A stretch of 53,496 bases of DNA. Origin: Lachnospiraceae bacterium (GTDB lineage: Bacteria > Bacillota > Clostridia > Lachnospirales > Lachnospiraceae). Below the pieces are notes generated by a model. The model did not search any database and was not told where the DNA came from. It saw nothing but the letters and a program-made list of their open reading frames with translations. The stretch is taken from positions 1 to 53,496 of the forward strand of contig JAFUJA010000024.1 of NCBI GenBank assembly GCA_017473905.1, in the 5' to 3' direction. Every line of letters starts with the position of its first letter. Position 1 is the stretch's first letter. Both the position numbers and the translations under genes were made by a program. Positions 1 to 9,399 of the stretch are shown piece by piece.

Positions 1-175
1 ACGGGCAGTCGCCCTATGAATCCGCAAGCCGTTTCACAAAATCATGCAAGCATGATTTGTGTGCTCCGTCTTTCGGCTTCGCACTGCTCGTTGCATACTT
101 GAACTTTCAGGGTTGCATTGCTGTTTATTTGTCAAGGTACTGTGTCGCTTTTTGTCATCCGCAATCGGCGACAGC
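1..175 (-). other. structured transcribed leader, probably 5' leader of an rRNA operon off the left edge
   Basis: No credible coding region is present. Read leftward from the promoter at 182-210, the stretch contains an arm pair GTCGC/GCGAC, a segment CCTTGACAAATAAAC that resembles the boxA-like part of Firmicutes rRNA leaders, and two strong hairpins: AATCATGC/GCATGATT around 36-60 and a GTGC/GCAC-closed hairpin around 60-85. A highly structured non-coding leader behind a near-consensus promoter with A-tracts is typical of rrn operons. The 16S gene itself is not in the window, so the identity is inference. A different stable RNA could lie there instead. Confidence 0.45.
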
Positions 176-181
176 TTTGTT

Positions 182-245
182 ATCATATCATTCTAAATTG
201 GACTTGTCAACAACTTTTTTTTATTTTTTTAAAATTTTTTTTATT
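182..245 (-). promoter_or_regulatory. strong leftward promoter with UP-element-like A-tracts
   Basis: On the minus strand TTGACA (205-210) and TATGAT (182-187) are separated by exactly 17 bp. Immediately upstream (about 211-245) the template is almost pure A/T, giving phased A-tracts on the minus strand like an rRNA UP element. Transcription should start near 175-176 and leave the window leftward. The region 246-368, between this promoter and the end of queA, shows nothing else beyond two copies of the octamer ACACATGT. Confidence 0.7.
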
Positions 246-368
246 GCTTTTAGAAAGCCATAAAACCCGATTACAATATAAGAAGTACACACATGTTTTT
301 TATGATTAACTCATAGTTGTTTCTCTAGCTGGGATTTCTAACACATGTCATATTTTTATGTTCTTAAA

Positions 369-1412
369 TTACACATTATCGCCGATAAACATTGCATCTC
401 CGAATGAAAAGAATCGATATCTCTCCCTTATTGCTTCTTCATATGCTGCCAAGACATTTTCTCTGCCTGCCAATGCAGATACGAGCATAATCAAAGTTGA
501 TTCCGGCAAATGGAAGTTTGTAATCAGACAATCCAGCACTTTAAACTGATATCCGGGATAGATGAAAATCTCCGTATTATTACAGCAGGCTTTCAACTTT
601 CCGTTTTCATCTGCAGCGCTTTCTACTGTTCTGCAACTTGTTGTTCCGACGCAAATGACTCTTCCACCGTTTTCTTTACACTGGTTAATCGTCTGTGCTG
701 CCTCTTCCGTAATTTCGTAATACTCAGAATGCATATGATGAGCAAGAATATTTTCTTCTTTTACGGGACGGAACGTTCCAAGTCCCACATGAAGCGTCAC
801 ATAAGCAATATGTATTCCTTTTTCGCGAATACTGTCTAAAAGTTCCGGTGTAAAATGTAAGCCCGCCGTAGGTGCCGCCGCAGACCCTGCATACTTTGCA
901 TAAACGGTCTGATAGCGGTTTTTATCTTCCAGTTTATGTGTAATATAAGGCGGAAGGGGCATCTCTCCCAAAGTATCCAGAATTTCTTCCCAGATTCCCT
1001 CGTACTCAAACTTAACCAATCGTTTTCCTTCTTCCGCGATTCCTGTAATTTCACATTTCAGCTGTCCGTCGCCAAAGGAAAAGCGCATTCCCGGCCGAGC
1101 CTTTTTTCCGGGTTTTACAAGAGTCTCCCAGACATCATTTTCCTTTCTTTTTAATAAAAGAAATTCCACCACTGCACCTGTTTCTTCTTTTACACCGAAA
1201 AGCCGGGCAGGAATAACTTTGGTATTATTCAAAACCAGACAATCACCGGGGTTTAAATATCCGATAATATCCTTAAAAATACCATGCGTATAAGTTCCGT
1301 TGTTCTTGTTTAATGCCAGTAATCTGGAAGAACTTCTGTCAAGAAGCGGGTCCTGCGCAATCAATTCTTCCGGCAATTCAAAATAAAAATCAGATTTGGT
1401 AAGCTGTGTCAT
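369..1412 (-). CDS. queA: S-adenosylmethionine:tRNA ribosyltransferase-isomerase
   Basis: QueA transfers and isomerises the ribosyl part of SAM onto 7-aminomethyl-7-deazaguanine at tRNA position 34, giving epoxyqueuosine in the cytoplasm. The 347-residue protein has the usual family length and the typical opening ([17 protein letters not shown], then SSRLLALN). Other family segments are [40 protein letters not shown] and [11 protein letters not shown]. The ATG follows an AAGGAAAG ribosome site. It is the last gene of the pheS-pheT-M18-MBL-queA series and starts 15 bp after the MBL gene, so it is probably under the Phe T-box. No clear hairpin terminator follows. Confidence 0.95.
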   Translation of the reverse strand: MTQLTKSDFYFELPEELIAQDPLLDRSSSRLLALNKNNGTYTHGIFKDIIGYLNPGDCLVLNNTKVIPARLFGVKEETGAVVEFLLLKRKENDVWETLVKPGKKARPGMRFSFGDGQLKCEITGIAEEGKRLVKFEYEGIWEEILDTLGEMPLPPYITHKLEDKNRYQTVYAKYAGSAAAPTAGLHFTPELLDSIREKGIHIAYVTLHVGLGTFRPVKEENILAHHMHSEYYEITEEAAQTINQCKENGGRVICVGTTSCRTVESAADENGKLKACCNNTEIFIYPGYQFKVLDCLITNFHLPESTLIMLVSALAGRENVLAAYEEAIRERYRFFSFGDAMFIGDNV

Positions 1413-1427
1413 TTGTCTTTCCTTTTA

Positions 1428-2294
1428 TTACATACATTCTTTTTTTATCAGGTTAATCATAATATCAGAATTCAATTCCATGGCATCTATGGGATAGATT
1501 GTTTTAATATACCCATAATAAAACCGCTCTTTCATCTTTTCTATGATTTCCCGGTTACCGCTTCCCTTACGAAGCTCTGCCTTGATAAAATCCGCAGTAT
1601 CCACTGCTGCTTTTCTGGCTAGTTTTAAATACCTAGCGGTCTGTTCCTTATCCAACAATCCGAAATGAGGCATCAGCACATTCTCTATCTCCAATGCTTC
1701 TACTTTGGAAATAGATTCAAGAGTTGTTTCGTAGCCTATCAAATAAGAAGGCACCACCATAGAATTGCCGTCATAAACACCTATGGTCTCGGAATTAAGA
1801 AGTAATTTATTTTCTTCCAGATAAAAGCCTACGGAACATCTGGTATGACCCGGCAGATTGATGACGCGGAAAGTCATCTTACCTGCCCGGATCACATCTC
1901 CGTCAGCCACGGGGATATCCACCCTTAACTCATCAATCAGGTCTTCGTAATCTTCCATTCCGCATTTCGCAGCGAATTTACGATCCAAATCCCGCATCAC
2001 GCTTTTAGCACTATCCTTGGCAAAAATCCGGGTTGCATATTCCCCCGCCACAATTTTCACTTCCGGATATCTTTTTGCAATATAAACAGACCCCAGTGCA
2101 TGGTCATAATGAGAATGCGTTAAAAAGATATAATCCAGTTTCCTCTCCCCTAAAACAGCTTTTATTTTATCCGCAACCGCATATCCCGTAAAAGCAAATC
2201 CGGTATCATATAAAATGGAGGTTTCTTCATCATCCAATAAAAACGCGCTGTCCCCGGGTAAAAACCGTACATCCATTATTGTAAGAGGAATCAT
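1428..2294 (-). CDS. MBL-fold metallo-hydrolase
   Basis: This is a 288-residue metallo-beta-lactamase-fold hydrolase of unknown substrate, probably cytoplasmic because no signal peptide is seen. The zinc motif HxHxDH is intact at about residues 60-65 (THSHYDHALGS). Further family segments are VVAGEYA, NLPGHTRCSVGFYL with the third metal His, and LMPHFG near the C-terminal third. The acidic N-terminal strand DDEETSILYDTG is typical of glyoxalase II/RNase Z-like hydrolases. The start has a clear AAAGGAG site. It lies between the M18 aminopeptidase (32 bp upstream) and queA in the Phe operon. No specific function can be assigned. Confidence 0.85.
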   Translation of the reverse strand: MIPLTIMDVRFLPGDSAFLLDDEETSILYDTGFAFTGYAVADKIKAVLGERKLDYIFLTHSHYDHALGSVYIAKRYPEVKIVAGEYATRIFAKDSAKSVMRDLDRKFAAKCGMEDYEDLIDELRVDIPVADGDVIRAGKMTFRVINLPGHTRCSVGFYLEENKLLLNSETIGVYDGNSMVVPSYLIGYETTLESISKVEALEIENVLMPHFGLLDKEQTARYLKLARKAAVDTADFIKAELRKGSGNREIIEKMKERFYYGYIKTIYPIDAMELNSDIMINLIKKECM

Positions 2295-2325
2295 TTTTTA
2301 CTCCTTTTAGATTTGATGATATTTC

Positions 2326-3738
2326 TTATGCATTTTTCAAAAAGCTGATATAACCTCTGTAGGTTTCATAAATATCTGCCTTGCTGGTCACTTCATAAGG
2401 TGCATGCATATTAAGCACGGCAACACCGCAGTCAATTACATTCATACCGTATTTTGCAAGCATATATGCAATGGTACCGCCGCCGCCAAGATCAACACGA
2501 CCAAGCTCTGCCATCTGGAAAGAAACTTTATCTTTGTCAAAAACACCCCGAAGTTTACCGATATATTCAGCATTTGCATCGTTGGTGCCGGATTTTCCTC
2601 TTGCACCGTGGAATTTACCAAGCACCATACCTCTTCCGAGGAAGGCAGCATTCTTCTTTTCAAAACTGGATGCATAGGTAGGGTCAAAAGCAGAATTAAC
2701 ATCTGATGACAGCATAAAAGATGCTGCTAACATTCTGCGGAGTTTTAAATCCGTATACTCTCCTTCCAATGATGCAAGTTCAGCCATGGTATTTTCAAAA
2801 AATCTGGACTGCATACCGGTAGCACCGACAGAACCGATTTCTTCCTTATCGGTCAAAATACAAACTGCAGTTTTTTCCAAACCTTCCACAGCAAGCATTG
2901 CACGATAAGAAGGATATGCACAAACACGGTCATCCTGTCCGTATCCTAAAACCATGGAACGGTCCAGACCGCATTCTCTTGCTTTTCCTGCGGGAACAAT
3001 TTCCAGTTCTGCTGAAAGGAAATCTTCCTCCTCCATATCATAATATTCTTTTAAAAGCGCAAGAATGGATTTTTTAACCGCATCCTTTTCGTCTGCAGAT
3101 TCTTCCTCTTTGCCTTTCTTTTTTGAAGGAGCAATGGGACGATTACCGATAATAATATCCAACGCTTCGCCTTCAATGACATGGGAAGCCTTTTTCTCAA
3201 GCTGTTCTGCAGATAAGTGAATCAGAAGATCTGAGATAAAAAATACAGGGTCATCTGCTTCTTCACCTAATTGTATAATGATATTTGTGCCGTCTTTTTT
3301 AGCGACAATTCCGTGCATTGCAAGAGGAGTGGTAACCCACTGGTACTTTTTGATACCGCCATAATAATGGGTATCCAGGTATGCAAGACCGGAATCCTCG
3401 TACAAAGGATTCTGCTTAATATCAATTCTGGGTGAATCAATATGAGCGCCTAAAATATTCAAGCCCTCTTCCAAGGGTGCACTTCCCACCTGAATCATAA
3501 TCAGAGACTTGTTCATATTAACGGCATACAGCTTGTCTCCCGCTGTAATCTGTTTCTTTTCTTTTATATAAGAATTGATATCCACGTAACCCGCATCTTC
3601 AATACGGGTTACAATTTCATCCACACACTCACGCTCTGTTTTACATGCGGAAAGGAAATCAATATAGTCTGCATTTAATGCTTCAAGTTCTTTTAACTGT
3701 GTTTTGGAATACTTGTTCCAGATACATTTATTCTCCAT
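2326..3738 (-). CDS. M18-family metallo-aminopeptidase
   Basis: Family M18 enzymes are cytosolic dinuclear-zinc aminopeptidases that trim N-terminal residues from peptides. The 470-residue length fits. Visible motifs are GAHIDSPRIDIK (His99 and Asp101 as ligand candidates), the mid-protein GYGQDDRVCAYPS (metal-bridging Asp), DKEEIGSVGATG (catalytic Glu pair) and the C-terminal VAVLNMHAPYEVTS with a ligand His. A Lys/Glu-rich stretch (about residues 205-225) interrupts the fold where M18 enzymes have the dimerisation insert. The ATG follows GGAGGC. It begins 15 bp downstream of pheT and would recycle amino acids in the same transcript as the Phe-tRNA synthetase. Confidence 0.9.
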   Translation of the reverse strand: MENKCIWNKYSKTQLKELEALNADYIDFLSACKTERECVDEIVTRIEDAGYVDINSYIKEKKQITAGDKLYAVNMNKSLIMIQVGSAPLEEGLNILGAHIDSPRIDIKQNPLYEDSGLAYLDTHYYGGIKKYQWVTTPLAMHGIVAKKDGTNIIIQLGEEADDPVFFISDLLIHLSAEQLEKKASHVIEGEALDIIIGNRPIAPSKKKGKEEESADEKDAVKKSILALLKEYYDMEEEDFLSAELEIVPAGKARECGLDRSMVLGYGQDDRVCAYPSYRAMLAVEGLEKTAVCILTDKEEIGSVGATGMQSRFFENTMAELASLEGEYTDLKLRRMLAASFMLSSDVNSAFDPTYASSFEKKNAAFLGRGMVLGKFHGARGKSGTNDANAEYIGKLRGVFDKDKVSFQMAELGRVDLGGGGTIAYMLAKYGMNVIDCGVAVLNMHAPYEVTSKADIYETYRGYISFLKNA

Positions 3739-3753
3739 ATTACAGCCTCCGTT

Positions 3754-6171
3754 TTAGCTTCTTAAATCAATATCCAGATGGAACTTCAGATTTTTAAGAA
3801 TCTTCTTAACAAATTTGTCCACTGCATCCTCTTCAAACGCTTCTTCTCCGGGCACAAACTTCACGGAGAATGCCATGCTCTTCTTATCTGCAGGAATCTG
3901 CTCTCCCTCATAAACGTCAAAAAGCTTGATTTCCTGTACAAATTTACAGGAAGAAGAAATAACACCTTCTACCTGACCGCAGGTAACGGATTTATCCATT
4001 ACAAGAGCAAGGTCACGAACTTCTTCGGGGAATTTGGATAATGGCACATAGGAAGCCTTTGTGTTCAACGCATAAAGATATTTTAACTCAAGTTCTAAAA
4101 TATATGCATCTTCACGCAGGTCAAGTTTTTCTGCCACTTCATAAGCAACCTTACCAAGGGTACCGATTACCTGATCTCCCAGTTTCACGGATGCGCACTG
4201 GAAAGGATGTAAATAAGAAGTCTGTGCAGCTTCATAAGAAAACTTGGTGAAGAACGTATCCGCTACCTTGTTGGCAATTCCTTTTAAAGTGAAGAAATCT
4301 TCTGCTCCGCCGAACACACCTACGCAAAGGGTTGCCCTCTCCTCAGGATATGAAGTAAGAGGAAGAGACTCCGGAATAAACTTGCTTGCAACTTCGAATA
4401 AACGACCAGAAAGATTGCCCTTCTTCTGATTTCTGGAAATCGCATGAAGCATGGACGGAACCAGTGTAGTTCTCATTACGGACAAATCTTCGTTAATGGG
4501 ATTTAAAAGACGAATCGCTTCTCTCTCCTTTGCATCTTCCGCAAGATTCAGTAAGTCAAAATCCGCAGGAGAAATAAAGGAATAGTGGATGCACTCATAT
4601 GCTCCGATACTGCATAAATCCTTCTTTAATTTTAATTCCTTCTTCTGAAGTTCATTCAAACCGCCCATAGTCACTTTGGAATCCGGCATAAAAGTAGGAA
4701 CCACATGCTCATAACCATACATACGGATTACTTCTTCCGCCACATCGGGATAAGAATCCATATCTTCACGATATGCAGGAATCATAAGGATGAGCTCATC
4801 ACCGTTAATAACAGGTGCAAAAGAAAGATTGGTACAAATACGAATAATATCTTCCGTAGGAACTTCAATACCAAGTACATCATTTACTTTCTGAATGCTT
4901 ACCTTCATTTCGCGGGGTTCTACGGAATTTCCCGTATTAACATCTACATGAGTAGAAGAAATCTTACCGCAACCCAATTCTTCCACAAGATGAAGTGCTC
5001 TCTTCATTGCGTGAACGGTTGAATATTCATCAACTCCCTTTTCATACTTGGCACTTGCATCGGTACGCTTGCCAAGTGAACGGGAAGTTTTACGGATATT
5101 GTCTCTTGCAAATTTCGCAGACTCAAATAAAACCTCTGTTGTAGTATCTCTGATTTCAGAATTCAAACCACCCATAACACCGGCAATTGCAACACCTTTT
5201 ACACCATCACAGATTAAAAGGTTATTTTCTGTTAATTCATATTCCTGAGAGTCAAGGGTAACAATCTGTTCCTTGTCTTTTGCACGGCGGACAACGATTT
5301 TATTTCCTTCTAAATAATCACAATCAAAAGCATGCATGGGCTGGCCCATTTCAAGCATTACATAATTTGTAATATCAACGATATTGGAGATGGAGTCCTG
5401 ACCTACAAGTGCAAGTCTTCTCTTCATCCACAAAGGAGCCTCGCCGATTTTTACATCATGCACATAATGTCCGATATAACGGGGACATAAATCAGGCGCT
5501 TCCACTTCTACTGAGAAACCATCCTTCTTTACCTCTGTCTCTGTATATTCCAAAGAAGGCATCTTAAATTCTTTGTTTAAAACAGCTGCCACCTCTCTTG
5601 CAATACCTGTTATACACTGACAGTCAGGGCGATTTGCGGTAATGGAAATATCAAAAATGTAATCATCCAATCCTAAAATAGGTTTTACATCGGCACCAAC
5701 TTCTGCATCTTCAGGAAGCACAAGTAAGCCATTATAACCCGCACCGGGATACATGCTTTCGGACACACCGAGTTCCACACCGGAGCAAAGCATACCTTCT
5801 GATTCATAGCCACGAAGTTTGCCCTTCTTAATTGTCATAACGCCTTCTACGGTTTTATGATCTTTTGCCGTTGCGTATACGGTCGCTCCGTTTAATGCAA
5901 CAGGGAATTTACCGCCGGCTTTTACGTTATCAGCACCGCAGCAAATCTGAAAAGTCCCGTGAGAACCTGCATCTACCTTACACACATGAAGATGTGTTTC
6001 GGGAATGGGGTCACACTCTAAAACAAGACCAACCACTACATTCGTGATGTCTTTTCCGACTTCATTTAATTCTTCCACTTCAAAACCGCAGGAGAAAAGC
6101 TTCTCTTCCAGTTCAGCAGGTGTAATATCGATATCTACATATTCTTTTAACCAACTTAAAGGTAATAACAT
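3754..6171 (-). CDS. pheT: phenylalanine--tRNA ligase, beta subunit
   Basis: This is the beta subunit of the heterotetrameric phenylalanyl-tRNA synthetase. It carries tRNA recognition and editing of Tyr-tRNA(Phe). The 805 residues match the usual length. Order of domains: an N-terminal tRNA-binding OB fold (about 40-150, with a CKVDAGSHGTFQICCGADNV-like region), B3/B4 editing core (about 210-370, NIVDITNYVMLEMGQPMHAFD), B5 (about 400-475), catalytic-like core and the C-terminal anticodon-binding FDX-ACB domain (from about 710, PEEVRDLALVMD). It starts 12 bp after pheS behind TAGGAGGA and is co-transcribed under the T-box. Confidence 0.97.
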   Translation of the reverse strand: MLLPLSWLKEYVDIDITPAELEEKLFSCGFEVEELNEVGKDITNVVVGLVLECDPIPETHLHVCKVDAGSHGTFQICCGADNVKAGGKFPVALNGATVYATAKDHKTVEGVMTIKKGKLRGYESEGMLCSGVELGVSESMYPGAGYNGLLVLPEDAEVGADVKPILGLDDYIFDISITANRPDCQCITGIAREVAAVLNKEFKMPSLEYTETEVKKDGFSVEVEAPDLCPRYIGHYVHDVKIGEAPLWMKRRLALVGQDSISNIVDITNYVMLEMGQPMHAFDCDYLEGNKIVVRRAKDKEQIVTLDSQEYELTENNLLICDGVKGVAIAGVMGGLNSEIRDTTTEVLFESAKFARDNIRKTSRSLGKRTDASAKYEKGVDEYSTVHAMKRALHLVEELGCGKISSTHVDVNTGNSVEPREMKVSIQKVNDVLGIEVPTEDIIRICTNLSFAPVINGDELILMIPAYREDMDSYPDVAEEVIRMYGYEHVVPTFMPDSKVTMGGLNELQKKELKLKKDLCSIGAYECIHYSFISPADFDLLNLAEDAKEREAIRLLNPINEDLSVMRTTLVPSMLHAISRNQKKGNLSGRLFEVASKFIPESLPLTSYPEERATLCVGVFGGAEDFFTLKGIANKVADTFFTKFSYEAAQTSYLHPFQCASVKLGDQVIGTLGKVAYEVAEKLDLREDAYILELELKYLYALNTKASYVPLSKFPEEVRDLALVMDKSVTCGQVEGVISSSCKFVQEIKLFDVYEGEQIPADKKSMAFSVKFVPGEEAFEEDAVDKFVKKILKNLKFHLDIDLRS

Positions 6172-6183
6172 CTTTTTATCCTC

Positions 6184-7215
6184 CTAATTATCATCAATCT
6201 GTTTAAGTACCTTCAAATCAGACTCAAACAATAACTTGATATTATTGATTCCGTACTTTAACATTGCAGTTCTCTCAATACCGATACCAAAAGCAAGTCC
6301 ACTATACTTCTCTGAATCAATGCCACAGTTTTCAAGTACCTTTTTATTTACGATACCTGCACCGAGAATCTCTATCCAGCCGGTACCCTTACAAAGCTTA
6401 CAGCCCTTGCCGCCGCATTCAAAACAGCTGACATCTACTTCCACGGAAGGCTCTGTAAAAGGGAAATAGGAAGGACGAAGACGTGTTGTGGTATTTTCGC
6501 CGTAAATCTTCTGTACAAACACATCCAGCATGCCTTTTAAATCGCAAAGTGTAATCTTCTCATCAACAACCAGACCTTCCATCTGTGTAAACATAGGGGA
6601 ATGGGTTGCATCATCGTCGGAACGGAACACCTTACCGGGAGAAAGAATCTTAATAGGAGGTTTTTTATTCTCCATTACATGAATCTGTCCGGCAGAAGTC
6701 TGTGTACGGAGCAAAAACTCCGGAGACAGATAAAAGGTGTCCTGCATATCTCTTGCAGGATGATCCTGAGGAGTGTTTAATGCAGTGAAATTGTAATAAT
6801 CGTTCTCGATTTCAGTTCCTTCAAACACTTCAAATCCCATACCTGCAAAAACATCAATTAACTGATTACGCATCTGGGTAATGGGATGAAGATTACCGGT
6901 TTCATATTCCTTTGCAGGCATGGTTACATCAATCTTTTCAGATGCATACTTTTCCTGCAGTTCTTTTGCCTTCATTTCTTCATCAAGCTTTGCAAAAACC
7001 TCGGTAGCCCATGCCTTTAACTCGTTTACTTCTTTACCGTAATTGGCACGCTCCTCCGGTGCAATATTTTTCATTTCCTTCATCAACTGACCGATGGTTC
7101 CTGTCTTTGAATCAAGGAACTGCTTTCTTAATTCAAATGCAGTCGCACGGGAAGTCGCTTTTGCTGCGATTCCGTCTTCAATTTCCTTTTTAATGCTCGA
7201 AAGTTTCTCGTTCAT
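6184..7215 (-). CDS. pheS: phenylalanine--tRNA ligase, alpha subunit
   Basis: This is the catalytic alpha subunit of PheRS, a class II synthetase that charges tRNA(Phe) in the cytoplasm. The 343-residue protein has an N-terminal coiled-coil arm (about 1-90, rich in Lys/Glu) that binds tRNA. The class II core follows, with motif 2 around [20 protein letters not shown] and motif 3 [19 protein letters not shown] Cys-rich insert [17 protein letters not shown] occurs near residue 260 and is common in clostridial PheS. The start has TTAGGAGGAATACA in front. It is the first gene of the operon and directly follows the T-box terminator. Confidence 0.97.
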   Translation of the reverse strand: MNEKLSSIKKEIEDGIAAKATSRATAFELRKQFLDSKTGTIGQLMKEMKNIAPEERANYGKEVNELKAWATEVFAKLDEEMKAKELQEKYASEKIDVTMPAKEYETGNLHPITQMRNQLIDVFAGMGFEVFEGTEIENDYYNFTALNTPQDHPARDMQDTFYLSPEFLLRTQTSAGQIHVMENKKPPIKILSPGKVFRSDDDATHSPMFTQMEGLVVDEKITLCDLKGMLDVFVQKIYGENTTTRLRPSYFPFTEPSVEVDVSCFECGGKGCKLCKGTGWIEILGAGIVNKKVLENCGIDSEKYSGLAFGIGIERTAMLKYGINNIKLLFESDLKVLKQIDDN

Positions 7216-7229
7216 TGTATTCCTCCTAA

Positions 7230-7514
7230 TTATAAATTAAAAAATCCCATATAAAACCACTCAGGTCTTATATGGGACGTCTCTTACTGTGAAAAACGCG
7301 GTACCACCCAAATTCTTCCGTTTTACGGAAGCACTCGCTTAAGACTTAACGCGTCTGCACGGGTCCTCTTACCACATTTGCTTCAGAAAACCGGCTCCGG
7401 TGGGAAATTCAACTATTATCTGAACGCAAGGAAGCTTACAGCCGACGACTTCCTCTCTCTGAACCGAAGACAATAACCTACTGGACACCTTCACAGCCTT
7501 TACTTATTCCAACA
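7230..7514 (-). ncRNA. T-box leader, phenylalanine-specific
   Basis: The leader of pheS carries the T-box sequence TGGTACCGCG (minus strand of 7297-7306), which pairs with uncharged tRNA acceptor ends. Next comes an intrinsic terminator with perfect 10-bp arms (7245-7254 and 7268-7277) and a T run at 7241-7244. Stem I is closed by GGCT/AGCC and GGTG/CACC. Its internal loop has the AGTA motif on one side and GAAT-TTC on the other, so the specifier is read as UUC (7404-7406), a Phe codon. Uncharged tRNA(Phe) should favour readthrough into pheST and the genes behind it. The specifier position is inferred from loop context. Confidence 0.9.
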
Positions 7515-7520
7515 CTAGCT

Positions 7521-7549
7521 ATTTTAATCATTTCGTAACTTTCTGTCAA
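7521..7549 (-). promoter_or_regulatory. promoter of the pheST T-box operon
   Basis: On the minus strand TTGACA (7544-7549) and TAAAAT (7521-7526) are spaced by 17 bp. The -35 hexamer contains the TGA stop codon of the upstream SpoIID-family gene, so the two units are packed without spacer. The start should be near 7514, giving a leader of about 300 nt. Confidence 0.8.
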
Positions 7550-9063
7550 GGAGAAACCTTTTTCAATTCCAGATTCCCATAAAAAAACGTAAGTATTTCT
7601 TCCCAGCTCCATCCTAAAAGCGCCGCCTGTCTGGCTCCGTTTTGAGACATACCCACACCGTGACCGAAGCCACCGCCTTTTATATCAATCCGGGTGACAT
7701 TTCCATCCTCATCTTTTATGTTATCAAGACAAATATACGCACTCGGAAGTAATGCAGATGCTTTTACTTTGCTTCCGTCATGGCAGATTACGTAAGAATT
7801 TTCGTCAGAAAGTAACATACGGATATAATATTCGGTTTTTACAAGGAAAGTTCCGCCGTCTGTTTCGATTAACAATTCATCTGCAACTCCACCCGGAAGG
7901 CGGGACACAATTTCCATATTCAAAACACTATTAAACTTCCCGGGACGCATACTGATGTATTTGTCTTTGTATTTGCTAAGCACAATCTCCGGCCGGCTGT
8001 TATAAATTGTTCTCAGTTCTTCCAACAGGACATCCGCATCCATTGTTCCCGTATAACTCCAACGGTACCACTTTTCATCCGCTTCCAAAGAATTCTCATC
8101 AACTCCGGTTATGAATTCCTCAAACACAGCCTCATCCATCATGGCATCTGCTTTTAGAATTGATGCTTGCACCGTGCTGCTTTCCACCGCTTCCGCCACC
8201 GTAACCGGCTTAAAAACTTCATCTTCCAAATGTTTTGTACGCCAGACATTTTCATTGGATGTATAACCACAGGAAGTAGAAAAAAAGTATACCGGCACCG
8301 GTCTGTCGTTCTCCAAAAGTACAACACCTGCAGTAGATACCACTGCTTCGCTTGTAGATTCCCTTTCATCTATGTTGTTGTACACCTGATAAGAAGTGCT
8401 GTCATCCATATGTGCATTGTATTTTTCGTATCCGGGATTCGCCAGATAGGAATACGCATAACTTCTTGCACAAATTGCCTGGGCAGCCAATGCATGCTTC
8501 GGATATGTAGAAGGCATTTCACTGGGTACCACACTAAGTAAATATTCTTCCATAGGCACTTCATTTACTATCACATAGCCCTCTTTCTCTTTATAAATCT
8601 CAAGATTTCCCCTATAAAACGGAACGCCCTGGGCACGTGTCAGGGAATCGATGCTAAATCTCCCTTCTCCTGTTTGTTTTAAAACAAGAGCTTCTCCTTC
8701 TATCATGCCAAATTCCTCAAAATCCAAAGTTTTACCTTTTTTATATTCTCCTAAAACTTCTCCTTCCGGACTTAAAAGTTCACAATCCGATTCAGATGTA
8801 ATCAGTACATTATCATGATAAATTCCGGCAAAATTACTGTTTCTAATCACTACTCTCATATCGGGATTGTATTCAAATACAAAAGGGGCTTCTTCCACTT
8901 CAACGACCGCTTCCGTACCATCCGCAGATATATCGCTATCATTTTCAGAATTGCCTGTAACGGGATTATTTTCCCGAAGCTTTTGTTCCTGCACAATGCC
9001 ACCATAAATCAGAATCAGAAAGCATAGAAGAACAATACTGATTTTTATAATACGTTTATACAT
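7546..9063 (-). CDS. SpoIID/LytB-domain protein, membrane-anchored
   Basis: This 505-residue protein has an N-terminal membrane anchor (about residues 5-25) and an extracytoplasmic Asp/Glu-rich linker. Then comes the SpoIID/LytB domain, recognised by VNEVPMEEYLLSVVPSEMP, HALAAQAICARSYAYSY and the C-terminal KGGGFGHGVGMSQNGARQAA. SpoIID of Bacillus is a lytic transglycosylase that cleaves glycan strands during forespore engulfment. The Glu in VVPSEMP matches the catalytic position of that family. Whether this copy acts in sporulation or general wall remodelling cannot be told: no other spo gene is adjacent, and the protein is longer than Bacillus SpoIID. The start follows AAAGGGAG. Confidence 0.85.
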   Translation of the reverse strand: MYKRIIKISIVLLCFLILIYGGIVQEQKLRENNPVTGNSENDSDISADGTEAVVEVEEAPFVFEYNPDMRVVIRNSNFAGIYHDNVLITSESDCELLSPEGEVLGEYKKGKTLDFEEFGMIEGEALVLKQTGEGRFSIDSLTRAQGVPFYRGNLEIYKEKEGYVIVNEVPMEEYLLSVVPSEMPSTYPKHALAAQAICARSYAYSYLANPGYEKYNAHMDDSTSYQVYNNIDERESTSEAVVSTAGVVLLENDRPVPVYFFSTSCGYTSNENVWRTKHLEDEVFKPVTVAEAVESSTVQASILKADAMMDEAVFEEFITGVDENSLEADEKWYRWSYTGTMDADVLLEELRTIYNSRPEIVLSKYKDKYISMRPGKFNSVLNMEIVSRLPGGVADELLIETDGGTFLVKTEYYIRMLLSDENSYVICHDGSKVKASALLPSAYICLDNIKDEDGNVTRIDIKGGGFGHGVGMSQNGARQAALLGWSWEEILTFFYGNLELKKVSP

Positions 9064-9110
9064 AGATATACTCCCTTTTCCGTTTTAAAATATGACTTCA
9101 CAAAGGAATA

Positions 9111-9135
9111 AAAAAGCAGCTCGTTAAAGAGCTGC
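9111..9135 (-). terminator. intrinsic terminator of 6S RNA
   Basis: Perfect 7-bp arms GCAGCTC (9116-9122) and GAGCTGC (9129-9135) enclose a 6-nt loop. On the minus strand they are followed by a run of T (9111-9115). The spacer to the SpoIID-family start (9064-9110) is A/T-rich and holds that gene's ribosome site. Confidence 0.85.
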
Positions 9136-9325
9136 CTGTCTTTCGTAATCGCCCAAAATGCCGGTTCCCGTATTTTGACTCCTAGCCACTGCTAGGTGGG
9201 CAACCGCAGCTTTGCTTCTGCCTTCCACTGATATCCGGTGAGGCCTGACATCCACAAAACAATTAGGAATCCCGTTTAAAGAATTGTAGGTTCAAAATGA
9301 CGAGAGTTATCGAACATCTCAGGGT
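9111..9325 (-). ncRNA. ssrS: 6S RNA (RNA polymerase regulator)
   Basis: 6S RNA mimics an open promoter and sequesters housekeeping RNA polymerase. The minus-strand transcript begins ACCCTGAGATGTTCG, the hallmark 5' end of 6S RNA. Typical Firmicutes central-bubble segments follow, TTGAACCTACAATTCTTTAAA then CGGGATTCC, with the opposing strand GGAGTCAAAATACGGGAACC. A perfect promoter lies just upstream and an intrinsic terminator ends the gene, giving about 210 nt, close to the family size. There is no open reading frame across it. It sits between the GT-C-like gene and the SpoIID-family gene and is transcribed in the same direction as both. Confidence 0.85.
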
Positions 9326-9331
9326 AATTAT

Positions 9332-9360
9332 ATTATATCCCGTTTAGTGAAAAAACGCAA
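9332..9360 (-). promoter_or_regulatory. promoter of 6S RNA
   Basis: Minus-strand TTGCGT (9355-9360) and TATAAT (9332-9337) are spaced by 17 bp. The predicted start, six to seven bases downstream, falls on the A of ACCCTGAG, the expected 5' end of the RNA. Confidence 0.85.
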
Positions 9361-9399
9361 TGTTTATTCTTAGATTCCCTTTGACATAAATTTACTTTT

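Noticed and set aside
9064-9111. Sporulation sigma-E promoter (CATATTTT) ahead of the SpoIID-family gene
   Set aside because: The -10-like part is present, but I find no matching -35 at the right distance. The A/T-rich spacer gives such matches by chance.
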